A stretch of 15,016 nucleotides of DNA from Actinomycetota bacterium (GTDB lineage Bacteria > Actinomycetota > Actinomycetes > Actinomycetales > Microbacteriaceae). The DNA is taken from positions 1-15,016 of the forward strand of contig RFNI01000204.1 in assembly GCA_009927245.1 (NCBI GenBank), in the 5' to 3' direction. Position 1 is the stretch's first letter. Each line of letters opens with the position of its first letter. Position numbers and translations under genes: made by a program. Below the pieces are notes generated by a model. That model saw only the letters and a program-made list of their open reading frames with translations. It made no database searches and was not told the origin of the DNA. Of the stretch, positions 1-7,928 are shown piece by piece.

Positions 1-336
1 CCTCCTGGTTCAACCATGAATGACTTTGCAACTGAACTTGATGAGAGAACTAGATCACAGCACGAGCCAACTAAAGAGAGCATTACCCTAAGCACCATTC
101 ACGCTGCCAAAGGTCTCGAGCACAAGATGGTGTTCATAATCTCAGCTAATGAAGGTTACCTTCCAATCAGTTATGCAAAGACTGAAGCTCAAGTAGCAGA
201 AGAACAGAGACTTTTCTATGTTGCACTCACTAGAGCCAAAGACTCATTGAGTGTTACCTGGCATAAGACAGATGTGAATGACTCTAGAGTTAGAACGCCT
301 TCTCGCTTTATCAATCTCGCTCAACCAGGTTTTTGA
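1..336 (+). CDS. UvrD/Rep-family DNA helicase (UvrD2-like), C-terminal fragment
   Basis: This is the C-terminal end of an SF1 3'-5' DNA helicase; the reading frame is open from base 1, so the gene starts before the window. Two diagnostic motifs are visible: motif V (STIHAAKGLEHKMVF, about 27-41 residues after the first ATG at 16) and motif VI (EEQRLFYVALTRAKDSL), which carries the arginine that contacts ATP gamma-phosphate in this family. Only about 30 residues follow motif VI, so there is no HRDC domain of the kind found in mycobacterial UvrD2. The position next to the DUF2342/PDZ/UPF0182 block matches uvrD2 in mycobacteria (recalled), which favours a UvrD2-type assignment over UvrD1/PcrA. 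The stop lies inside the end of the convergent downstream gene (16 bp shared), with no hairpin terminator visible between them. Family confidence is high; the exact subtype is inference. Confidence 0.9.
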   Translation, partial: PPGSTMNDFATELDERTRSQHEPTKESITLSTIHAAKGLEHKMVFIISANEGYLPISYAKTEAQVAEEQRLFYVALTRAKDSLSVTWHKTDVNDSRVRTPSRFINLAQPGF

Positions 337-1379
337 CAAGAACACTCAGGATGAAATTCGTATTTCATTCGTGTAATTGAGCCATCCAGGTTATTGATTC
401 GATATCCATAGGAGAGACTCTCGGTTTCTTTAGCAAGTTGAAAACCCGCTTCAACATCTAGGTATCGAAGAATGAGTTTTAGAGCAAGTCCAGTACTTGC
501 CAACAGTGCAGAGCTGTCATCTCTCATTCGCGGCAGATCTAGCAATTGAGTTGCCAGAACTGGCCAACTCAAATCTTCATCAATCTTGGTTTGTTGATAG
601 CAGTTCAGGCATCCCGTTCTACCAGGCAAGACAACTGGACTAACCTCTGTCTCATCAAGTCCGAAGATGATTGCAAGGTGTGGAACATCTCGATTATTCC
701 ATCTGGCATACCGGGTTGGGTCTAGAGCAAGATGTCCAACTAATACTGCGAAAGAGACTTTCACATCTCGTTTCGGTTTAGGGGAGAGTAGTTGAACTCT
801 GGGCTTAGGGGAAATGGGTAGAGATAGCAGAGCAAGTTCTTCTAATGCTGCAGTATTTCTAGGGCTATTGAGTCTCTCTCTTGGATAGCCAAGTTCACCG
901 AGGTCTGTGTTTAGGACCTTCCCAGTATCGTGCGTGAGGATGGTTCCAATCCCACTGGCAAGTAATCCTCTGGCTAGTAGCCAACCGGTCTTATCCAATT
1001 GGTCGAGGTGAATGTTTCTAAGCCACCGCTCAGCCAAAACCATTTCACCGTTGACTTCATAGTCCAAACCTGCTCTCGCAATTTCAGCGAAAGCAATCTG
1101 TTGCCAAGGGCCAAAGAGCTCAGTCTTTGGTACATGCTCATTTTCTAAGACTGGAGAAAGACGCTCGATAAGAGTTGCTGTTTCGTCTGACTTAGTTCCG
1201 ATGCTTTTATCGAAACCAGTTTCTTGACCGGAGACTATGCCGCTGTACAAAGCGGAGATGATTTGTTGCTGGCTAGGGGATAGGTCTTCTAGCTGGACAT
1301 TGTCTTTTCCCAAACCAATTTGGAGGGTATTCGGGTCGCGCCAAATTATTGGATGAGCTTTATTGAAGCGATAGAGCAT
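321..1379 (-). CDS. E1/ThiF-like protein, TOMM cyclodehydratase (leader-binding) homologue
   Basis: 352 aa. The C-terminal half resembles the ThiF/E1-like component of TOMM cyclodehydratases, often annotated as TOMM precursor leader peptide-binding protein. What can be seen: a LPGRTGCLNC motif with C257 and C260, followed by a W-P-x-LATQL segment, and a C-terminal C346-S-C348 pair. Together these four cysteines look like a structural zinc site. In relatives a GxGxxG nucleotide loop precedes the 'ASGIGTILTHDTG' strand; here the matching stretch (residues 125-145, DQLDKTGWLLARGLLASGIG) keeps only isolated glycines, so ATP binding and adenylation look unlikely. No YcaO protein, dehydrogenase or precursor peptide is encoded nearby. 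It lies 48 bp downstream of the DUF2342 gene on the same strand and is probably co-transcribed. No convincing Shine-Dalgarno precedes the ATG. Family call fairly secure; biochemical role unknown. Confidence 0.7.
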   Translation of the reverse strand: MLYRFNKAHPIIWRDPNTLQIGLGKDNVQLEDLSPSQQQIISALYSGIVSGQETGFDKSIGTKSDETATLIERLSPVLENEHVPKTELFGPWQQIAFAEIARAGLDYEVNGEMVLAERWLRNIHLDQLDKTGWLLARGLLASGIGTILTHDTGKVLNTDLGELGYPRERLNSPRNTAALEELALLSLPISPKPRVQLLSPKPKRDVKVSFAVLVGHLALDPTRYARWNNRDVPHLAIIFGLDETEVSPVVLPGRTGCLNCYQQTKIDEDLSWPVLATQLLDLPRMRDDSSALLASTGLALKLILRYLDVEAGFQLAKETESLSYGYRINNLDGSITRMKYEFHPECSCQKPG

Positions 1380-1427
1380 TGAAGTATTGTTCAGCGTTAT
1401 TTGTTTTCTTGCCGAACTTTTACACAG

Positions 1428-2762
1428 TTACTCGTCTAAGAGATCTCTCAGTGCTTGATCCATAGCATCGCCTAAACCTAGGTCTGCTTTCAGACGTGCA
1501 ACAAACTTCTCTGGTTCATCGATGTCTTTATCGGTTGGCAGGAGATCTGGGTGATCCCAAAGTGAGTCACGCTTTTCATTGCCAACAGCTTCCCCTATCT
1601 GCTGCCAAAGCTCTGATGCTTCACGCATGCGCTTTGGTCGAAGGCTTAAGCCCACAAGAGTTTGGAAGGTTCTCTCAGCAGGACCTCCGGTTGCTCGTCT
1701 TCGTCGGATGGCTTCGCGGATGGCTTCACCTTTGGGTAAACGCTTTGCAGCCTCAGTTGTTACTGCATCAACCCAGCCTTCAATTAGTGCCAAGTTAGTT
1801 TCAATGCGTTCTAAAGCTTGCTGTTGTTCTTGAGAAGTCTCGGCTAAGAATGCTCCAGACTCTAGAGCAATGCGAATCTCCTCTGGGTTCTCTGGATCAA
1901 AACCTTCACTTAGTTCTTCCATGCGGCCGGTATCAACTGAAATGCCAGAAGCGTATTCACGAATTTGTGCAACAACCTTTTCTCTCAACCACTTGGAGTG
2001 CTTGAACAATCTGGTGTGAGCCAATTCTCTGAGCACTAGGTAGATGTATACCTGGTCGCTGTCAGGACCTAGGTCTAATCCCTTTACAAACTCTGTGATG
2101 TTCTGAGTTATGAAAGCAGGTCTCTGCTCTGCATAGATTGGTAATCCAATCTCCGATCCAGTGATTGCCTCTTGGGAGAGCTGTCCAAGAGATTGACCTA
2201 GTTGCATTGCAAACATCATCGCTCCTGCAGAGCGCATGATTTCACTTGCACCTTTTAGGGTTTCAGCTAGTTCTTCCGGTAACTGAGATTGGATGGCTTC
2301 GCCAAGACTTCTGTTCATTCGATCTGCTACTGGTTCAGCAAGGGCTCGGAATAGTGGAAGAGCATCATCGACCCAAAGTGCTCTGCTTAGCAGTTTTGCT
2401 TCAACGGCAACTTCCGAAATACTGGTTGCTTCATTGAGCCAAAGGTTTGCAATACCAATTGAGTCGGTTAGGTTTTTTCGATCTTTGTCGTCCAAGGCAA
2501 CTGATCCGACTTTGGCAATCTCTTTGGCCTTTAGAGCAGCAGCCTGCCAATTGACTCCGGAACCTTCTTCAGGGGGAGTTGGAAGAAAGAAAGCTCCTTG
2601 GATGTTTGCAAATAGTTGCTGGAGTGACTCAGGGCTACCATCAAAGCCAGCAGCAGAGGCGAGAGCTTCTGGATCGAATCCTTGGCTCATCATCTGCTCC
2701 CAGAGGCGACGAATGTCCTCTGGGTCAGGCGTTGAGTTCGAATTACCGTTTTCGTCATTCAT
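1428..2762 (-). CDS. DUF2342 zinc-dependent metalloprotease-like protein
   Basis: 444 aa, soluble, with no signal peptide or membrane segment. It matches the actinobacterial DUF2342 family (zincin-like type 2, homologous to M. tuberculosis Rv3195 by recollection). N-terminal features are an acidic, low-complexity start followed by a helical 'WEQMMSQGFDPEALASAAGF' region and a GNxQ/FANIQGAFF stretch typical of the family. The putative active-site helix is RELAHTRLFKHSKWL at 245-259, where E246 and H249 stand where relatives have E-A-A-H-x-R-L-F. The classical HExxH is absent, as expected for this family. The C-terminal half is rich in charged helices (EEIRIALESG..., EAIRRRRATGG...). Its promoter region is shared with the divergent PDZ protease. 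On the minus strand TAACTT sits 6 bases before the ATG, suggesting a leaderless transcript. Protease activity is inferred from the family name, not shown by the sequence. Confidence 0.85.
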   Translation of the reverse strand: MNDENGNSNSTPDPEDIRRLWEQMMSQGFDPEALASAAGFDGSPESLQQLFANIQGAFFLPTPPEEGSGVNWQAAALKAKEIAKVGSVALDDKDRKNLTDSIGIANLWLNEATSISEVAVEAKLLSRALWVDDALPLFRALAEPVADRMNRSLGEAIQSQLPEELAETLKGASEIMRSAGAMMFAMQLGQSLGQLSQEAITGSEIGLPIYAEQRPAFITQNITEFVKGLDLGPDSDQVYIYLVLRELAHTRLFKHSKWLREKVVAQIREYASGISVDTGRMEELSEGFDPENPEEIRIALESGAFLAETSQEQQQALERIETNLALIEGWVDAVTTEAAKRLPKGEAIREAIRRRRATGGPAERTFQTLVGLSLRPKRMREASELWQQIGEAVGNEKRDSLWDHPDLLPTDKDIDEPEKFVARLKADLGLGDAMDQALRDLLDE

Positions 2763-2768
2763 GCTTAT

Positions 2769-2774
2769 AAGTTA
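2769..2774 (-). promoter_or_regulatory. Candidate -10 box for the DUF2342 gene
   Basis: On the minus strand the hexamer TAACTT fits TAnnnT and ends 6 bases before the ATG at 2762, the geometry expected of a leaderless actinobacterial promoter. A -35 candidate about 17 bp upstream (TTCATA) matches TTGACA at four of six positions. Weak by itself; supported by the same spacing at other genes here. Confidence 0.4.
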
Positions 2775-2858
2775 TGGCCTCAGGCTGGGTTTATGAAGTG
2801 AGAACTGACGCTGTTCGCCATTAGCGTTGGCAGCAAGCCTTAGAAAGCCCTGATTGGC

Positions 2859-2886
2859 TTGACCTTAGTTTCCTCTCACTTAGGCT
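2859..2886 (+). promoter_or_regulatory. Promoter of the PDZ protease gene
   Basis: A good sigma70/SigA-type pair: TTGACC at 2859-2864, a 16-bp spacer, and TAGGCT at 2881-2886. The -10 ends 7 bases before ATG 2894 and 4 before GTG 2891, so transcription should begin almost at the start codon. This favours a leaderless mRNA read from ATG 2894. No Shine-Dalgarno is present. The divergent intergenic region to the DUF2342 gene is 131 bp. Confidence 0.6.
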
Positions 2887-2893
2887 TTAAGTG

Positions 2894-3972
2894 ATGTCAT
2901 TCTTTGAAGAACCTCGTAAACCCAGAAACGTTTTTTGGGCCATCTCTAGTTGGCTCATTGGTGCTGGTCTCGTTGGTGGCGTGCTGTTTGTAACGGTCGC
3001 GCCAACTCCTTATTTAGTGGAGCAACCTGGCCCTGTTTATGACGTTCTAGGCAGCATCAACAAAGACCCAATGATTTCAATCTCGGGTAAGAAAACCTTG
3101 ACACTGAAGGTTCACTGGACATGCTTACCGTTACTCTCCAAGGCACAGCCGAAAGGGGAGCATCTTGGTTCTACGTTGGTTTAGCAAAATTTGACCAATC
3201 AAAATCGATTCTAAAAATCGAAGATGTATATCCGCCAGGGTGGAATGACGAGCAACTCAATGAAGAAGCTGATGTCATGATGCTTGATTCTCAAGCAAAT
3301 GCAAAAGCAGCAGCTCTAAATCTTCTAGACATACCTTATGACAGTTATCAAGCAGTAACGCTGGTGGATCTAAAGGGTGCAGCTGGAAAGATCTTGAAAG
3401 CTGGCGACAAAGTTCTGAAAATCCAAGGACAAGATGTCATCGACATCAATCAGATCAAAGCTTTAGTTGAGGAGACACAGGGTAAGAGACCTGTTGTCCT
3501 AGACATACTTCGTGGCAAGAAGGAAATGACTGTAAGCATCACCCCTAAGAAGGTTGATGGCAGTTGGCGCATTGGTGTTTACATCTCTGCTGTTCCAGTA
3601 TTTCCATTTGAGATAGATATCAACGTTGGAAACGTCGGTGGGCCCAGCGCAGGTCAGATGCTAGCTTTGGCGATTTACGACAAACTGACCCCAGGTTCTC
3701 TAACCGGAGGGGAGCAGATTGCTGGAACAGGAACTGTCGATCCAGATGGAAACATCGGTCCAATTGGAGGAATTGTGCAGAAGATGTGGGGTGCATCGGG
3801 AGCTGGGGTCAAGTGGTTCTTAGCCCCTAGCGAAAATTGTTCCGAGGTAATCGGCAAAATCCCTAAAGGCATTAGCGTTATAAAGGTTTCAACTCTGCAA
3901 GATTCCCTTGCGGCTCTCAAGGTCATTTCCGATAAAGGAAACACTGCAAGTCTTCCGACCTGCACAAAGTAA
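2894..3972 (+). CDS. Lon-like PDZ-domain membrane serine protease (YlbL type), one frameshift
   Basis: A single-pass membrane protease of the YlbL / Rv3194c type with a PDZ domain and a Lon-type Ser-Lys catalytic domain facing outside the cell. Counting from GTG 2891, the reconstructed protein is 360 aa: a cytoplasmic N-terminus, one membrane helix (about 15-37), a short linker with 'YLVEQPGPVYDVLG', PDZ about 152-222, and the protease domain from about 235. Catalytic S253 lies in GGPSAG and K298 in GGIVQKMWGA. The frame breaks around 3096-3101: 'SGKKTL' is read in one frame and 'DTEGSLDMLTVTL' in the next, and one restored base (for example TTGGAC for TTGAC) makes the expected T-x-G-S-L-D segment continuous. 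Start: ATG 2894 fits the promoter geometry better than GTG 2891. The UPF0182 gene follows after 9 bp, so the two are probably one operon. The frameshift is most likely a sequencing error. Confidence 0.85.
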
Positions 3973-3981
3973 AGGATAAGA

Positions 3982-6838
3982 ATGTCTCAAGCAAACACTC
4001 AGATCAGCAAGAAGAGAAAGCCACTGGTAATCTCACTCGCAATTGTTGGTGTCCTTGCAATTGCTCTGATTAGTGCATCGGGTGTGTACACCGATGTCCT
4101 CTGGTTTGACCAGCTCGGTTACTTGAGCGTCTTTACCACACAGATCACTGCTCAGGTCACCGTGTTTTTGTTTGCCGCCTTCATTGCAGCTGCATTCATT
4201 TGGGTGAACGTATTTGTCGCTTGGCGCTTTAGACCTGTCTATATCACCAGTAGTGACTTCTTTGGAAGAGACCTAGGTGAATACCGTTCTGTTCTAGACA
4301 AGTTGCGTCGCAGAGTCCTCCTAGTTGTTCCAATCGTGATTGGTATTTTTCTGGCTTTAGGTCAGAGTTCAGAGTGGACAACTGTCTATAAGTTCATCAA
4401 CCACAGTTACACCGGTGTCCTTGACCCACAATTCAAACTAGACATCGGTTTCTACCTATTTGATCTTCCTTTCTATCTGCAGCTTGTTGGCTACCTACTA
4501 GGTGTCATTATCTTTGCTCTTATTCCAGCGTTGATCCTGCACTTGGTTTATGGAGGAATTAAGTTCAACGGTAGAAGTGCTCAGTTGACAAAGGTTGCAA
4601 GAATTCAGATTTCCGCACTGGCCGCGCTAGTTATGGTGCTTCTAGGCTTCAACATTTGGTTGGGTCAGTACGAGACCATGACAAGTCCTAGTGGGCTATT
4701 CACTGGTGCAACTTACTCTGATGTGAATGCTGCAATTCCAGCAGCCAGATTCTGACAGCTATTGCTTTTGTTGTTGCACTGCTATTTGTCGTTGTTGCAG
4801 TTATTGCAAGATGGCGACTAGCAATCCTAGGAACTGGCTTGATGCTGGTAACTTCAATTCTCCTTGCTGGAGTTTGGCCGGGTATCGTTCACACCTTCCA
4901 AGTAGTTCCAAACGAAAGAACTCTTGAAGCTGAATTCATTCAGCGCAACATCGAAGCTACCCGTGCAGCATATGGTCTAGACAAAGTTGAAACAATCGCC
5001 TTTGATGCAAAGACAACTGCTACAGCTGGTGCTCTAAAGGAAGATGCGCAGACTGCTGCTCAGATTCGAATCATTGACCCTAACTTGGTTAGCTCTTCTT
5101 TCAAGCAGCTTGAGCAATACCGTCAGTATTACAACTTCGTGAATCACCTGGATGTTGATCGATACACCATCAATGGAAAGACCCAAGACACTGTTTTGGC
5201 AGTTCGTGAACTAAACCAATCTGGTCTCGGTAACTCACAGTCTTGGTATAACAACACGATTGTCTACACCCACGGTTACGGACTTGTTGCGGCTTATGGA
5301 AACAAGCGATCAGCCGATGGTCAGCCGGTGTTCCTGCAGTCAGGTATTACTGCAACTGGTGCACTGGGTGAGTATGAGCCTCGCATTTACTTCGGTGAGA
5401 GATCACCTGAGTATTCAATCGTTGGGGCACCAGATGGCGCAGTTGATCGGGAGCTTGATTACCCTGCAGGTGGAACAGGAACTGAAGACCAGCAAACTAT
5501 GACCACCTTCCAAGGAAACGGTGGACCAACTCTTGATGGAATCGTAAAGCGACTTGCTTACGCAATGAAGTTCCAGAGCGAGCAGATTCTGCTTTCAGAT
5601 GCAGTTACCGACAAGTCACAGATTCTTTATCACCGCAGTCCTCGAGAGCGCGTTGCTGAAGTTGCTCCGTATCTAACCCTTGATTCAGACATGTATCCTG
5701 CAATCGTTGATGGAAAAGTTGTTTGGATTGTTGATGGATACACAACTTCTGCAAACTACCCATACTCTCGAGCAGAGAGCTTGGGTAACGCTATCGCAGA
5801 TAGCTCAACCAACTCAAGCATCCCAGTTGGTTCTATCAACTACATTCGTAACTCAGTGAAAGCAACAGTTGATGCTTACGACGGTTCTGTGAAGCTTTAC
5901 GCGTGGGACAGTGAAGATCCGATTTTGAAGACTTGGATGAAGATTTTCCCAAACACTGTGAAGCCTGTTTCAGAAATGTCTGGTGCCTACTCAGCCACGT
6001 TAGATACCCGGCAGATCTATTCAAGATGCAGAGAGGAATCCTAGGTCAGTATCACGTAACTGATGCTGGAGCTTTCTACTCACAGCAAGATGCTTGGATG
6101 ACTCCAAACGACCCAGTAGATCAGGGACAGGGAACAGGTTCACTGCAACCTCCTTACTACCTGACTCTGCAGGCACCAGGGCAGAGCAAGCCATCGTTCT
6201 CTATTTACTCGACATTCATTCCACGCTCAACCGGTGAGTCTTCTCGAAATGTTCTAACTGGATACTTCGTTGCAGACTCTGATGCTGGAAATCAGGATGG
6301 AAAGATTTCCAAGAACTACGGAAAGTTGAGATTACTGACATTGCCTAGGACAACCATTGTTCCTGGTCCTGGTCAGGTGCAGAACAACTTCAACTCCGAC
6401 AGCGAAGTTTCCAAGTTGCTGAACATTCTGAGGCAGGGTTCAACCAAGGTGCTAAACGGTAACTTATTGACTCTTCCAATTGGTGGAGGTCTTCTGTATG
6501 TTCAGCCGGTATACATCCAATCAACTGGTGAGACTTCCTTCCCACTTCTAAAGAAGGTCCTCGTTGCCTTCGGTGACAAGATCGCTTTCGAAGACAACCT
6601 CGATTCTGCATTGAATGCTTTGTTCGATGGTGACTCAGGTTCTGGAGGTAATAACCCACCTCCGGTAGATCCTGGTCAAACTCAAGCTGAAAAACTGGCA
6701 ACTGCTTTAGCTCAGGCTAAGCAGGCGATGCTAGATAAGGACGCTGCCATGAAGGCAGGGGACTGGACCGCGTTCGGTAAAGCAGATGCAAGATTGAAGG
6801 CAGCGATTGAGGCAGCTTTAGCGGCCAGCCAAAAGTAG
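3982..6838 (+). CDS. UPF0182 family large membrane protein, two frameshifts
   Basis: UPF0182 (DUF-type COG1615) integral membrane protein, about 952 aa once two one-base losses are repaired, the normal size for actinobacteria. The N-terminal third holds about seven membrane helices (about 15-34, 58-80, 112-128, 163-190, 208-228, 256-277, 279-302), with the family signature 'DVLWFDQLGY' after helix 1. The remainder is a large extracytoplasmic domain with 'FQVVPNE', 'FYLFDLPFY', 'LSHVRYPADLF', 'YHVTDAGAFYSQQDAW' and 'LLYVQPVYIQ' segments. A Gly/Pro/Ser linker leads to an Ala-rich amphipathic C-terminal helix (AKLKAAIEAALAAS-like). Frame breaks: about 4743-4748 (IPAA then QILTAIA) and about 5985-5990 (EMSGA then LLSHVRYP). 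AAGGA at 3972-3976, 5 bases before the ATG, is a clear ribosome binding site. Molecular function is unknown for the family; adjacency to the PDZ protease suggests a shared envelope role. Confidence 0.88.
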
Positions 6839-6847
6839 TCCCAATCG

Positions 6848-6856
6848 TGTTAGACT
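6848..6856 (+). promoter_or_regulatory. Promoter of tRNA-fMet (extended -10)
   Basis: TGTTAGACT combines an extended TGn element with the TAGACT -10 hexamer (6851-6856), 10 bases before the tRNA 5' end. No convincing -35 is seen in the overlapping end of the UPF0182 gene, consistent with reliance on the TG extension. Confidence 0.6.
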
Positions 6857-6866
6857 GAAACTTCGC

Positions 6867-6943
6867 CGCGGGGTGGAGCAGTTCGGTAGCTCGCCGGGCT
6901 CATAACCCGGAGGTCGTAGGTTCAAATCCTGCCCCCGCAACCA
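6867..6943 (+). tRNA. Initiator tRNA-fMet (CAT)
   Basis: A complete cloverleaf of 77 nt including an encoded CCA. The acceptor strand CGCGGGG faces CCCCGCA, leaving the C1-A72 mismatch that marks bacterial initiators. The anticodon stem has the three consecutive G-C pairs (CCGGG ... CCCGG) flanking loop CTCATAA with anticodon CAT. The T arm is GTAGG-TTCAAAT-CCTGC. It lies 28 bp after the UPF0182 stop and is followed at once by a terminator, so it is probably a single-gene transcript. Confidence 0.97.
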
Positions 6944-6982
6944 AAAAGATAAACCCTGACTTCGGTCGGGGTTTATCTTTTT
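6944..6982 (+). terminator. Strong rho-independent terminator after tRNA-fMet
   Basis: A stem of about 16-17 bp (AAAAGATAAACCCTGAC at 6944-6960 and its partner at 6965-6981, with one T-G pair) closed by a TTCG tetraloop and ending in a T run. The matching A run on the 5' side means it could also stop transcription from the other direction. It isolates the tRNA from the following gene. Confidence 0.9.
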
Positions 6983-7018
6983 CTGTGGAGAACACCTGAT
7001 CTGCAAAGCGCTTCGCAC

Positions 7019-7024
7019 TAATCT
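7019..7024 (+). promoter_or_regulatory. Candidate -10 box for the exported protein gene
   Basis: TAATCT ends 6 bases before ATG 7031, and there is no Shine-Dalgarno, so a leaderless start is likely. The in-frame stop TAA at 7019-7021 rules out any start further upstream. No good -35 is seen. Confidence 0.4.
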
Positions 7025-7030
7025 CTGTGG

Positions 7031-7837
7031 ATGCCACTACTCACAACCGCGCTTCTATTGAGTGGAGCTTGGTTAGCAGCACCAGCCTGCCCGGTTCCGC
7101 TATCAAGCAACAGGACAACTGTTGGTGCGATCACAAGTTCTACTGCTCTAAGCGTTTGTGTTGCTAATTCCAAACTTGTCGAGGGCATCAACGGTTCGAT
7201 AATTCTGGTTGTTGGTTCTAGTGCGACACCATCACCTCGCTGTTTGATATATCCAAATGGGTTGAGTCCAGATCTGACCTTCTCTCTGCTGGATTCAGGA
7301 CACACTGGGTGTTGGAGTCTCTACCCGCCTGGGCAGGTAGTCACAATTGTTAATCTGAGTACTCCATCTCTAGCCAGCATTCAGGCAGCTTTGAAATCGT
7401 TCAAGCCTGATGTTCCTCGGATAGTGGTAAAGCCAGGCGCTCAAGTTTCTATTGGTACCTCTCTGTCTTTTACCTCAACTGCAACTGCAAAGCTCATCAA
7501 GTCAAGCCTGTTGAATTTGCCACTTCAAGTTCGATTTAAGCCTGTAACCCATTACTGGAAGTTATCGCCACTCAATAAGATCTTTGCTTCAACCACTCCG
7601 GTCTGGAGAGCAGACCGGTTAGGAACTATACAAATGGAGCACAGAGTCGGTTATTCGGTTGAATACTCCTTCACAGGTCTTACTCCTTGGCGAACTGTGA
7701 AGCCAAACATTTCGATGACAGCTAATCCTGTGAGCCTTTTAGTCAAACAAACCCAAGAGCCGCCTGGGGAAGTAAAGAGAATCCCGAGACTGGTTGGTGG
7801 GCCTTGCGTAAATGGCAAAGATGCGTGGGGTTGCTGA
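7031..7837 (+). CDS. Putative exported protein of unknown function
   Basis: 268 aa, not recognised as a named family. The N-terminus (MPLLTTALLLSGAWLAAPAC) is a hydrophobic, signal-like stretch but lacks the usual positive charges. The middle is Ser/Thr/Val-rich, with beta-strand-like segments. Residues 165-240 (QVRFKP...HYWKLSP..., VGYSVEYSFTGLTPW, ISMTANPVSLLV) resemble the beta-sandwich tail of small secreted Microbacteriaceae proteins that carry PKD-like domains. The last residues form GPCVNGKDAWGC, a closing cysteine pair. Six cysteines (20, 43, 71, 94, 259, 268) would suit disulfides outside the cell. It lies between a terminator and the HtrA gene. Base composition is like its neighbours. 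Secretion is inferred; a PKD relationship is a guess from pattern only. Confidence 0.65.
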   Translation: MPLLTTALLLSGAWLAAPACPVPLSSNRTTVGAITSSTALSVCVANSKLVEGINGSIILVVGSSATPSPRCLIYPNGLSPDLTFSLLDSGHTGCWSLYPPGQVVTIVNLSTPSLASIQAALKSFKPDVPRIVVKPGAQVSIGTSLSFTSTATAKLIKSSLLNLPLQVRFKPVTHYWKLSPLNKIFASTTPVWRADRLGTIQMEHRVGYSVEYSFTGLTPWRTVKPNISMTANPVSLLVKQTQEPPGEVKRIPRLVGGPCVNGKDAWGC

Positions 7838-7861
7838 TTTTCAGATATTTCCCAGCAGGGT

Positions 7862-7877
7862 TTCATAAACTTATGAA
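7862..7877. repeat. Inverted repeat upstream of the HtrA gene
   Basis: TTCATAA and TTATGAA are exact reverse complements separated by AC, a compact 16-bp dyad located 51 bp before the HtrA start in a 91-bp intergenic space. Its size fits an operator for a dimeric regulator, but AT-rich sequence can produce such dyads by chance. No regulator is identifiable. Confidence 0.35.
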
Positions 7878-7928
7878 GTTAGTTGCATATGTTTGCAGCA
7901 GTAGAAGTTCGAGTTTGGGAGAAATTAC

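Noticed and set aside
321..2762. TOMM or other RiPP biosynthetic cluster
   Set aside because: Only the E1-like homologue is present; no YcaO, oxidase, transporter or precursor peptide could be found.
2293..2796. 167-codon plus-strand ORF
   Set aside because: It is a shadow of the DUF2342 gene, with no recognisable domain and no promoter or ribosome binding site.
3090..3130. Programmed ribosomal frameshift in the PDZ protease
   Set aside because: No slippery heptamer with a following structure is seen, and the same kind of break recurs in two unrelated genes.
6818..7018. Minus-strand ORF with LRGQDLNLRPPGYEPGELPNCSTP
   Set aside because: It is the reverse translation of tRNA-fMet, a well-known false hypothetical protein.
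7031..7100. Lipoprotein signal (LAAPAC) in the exported protein
   Set aside because: The bases before Cys20 give A-P-A rather than a proper lipobox, and the N-terminus has no positive charge.
7018..7305. Minus-strand ORF opposite the exported protein
   Set aside because: It has no family signal, and the plus-strand gene has the better start context.
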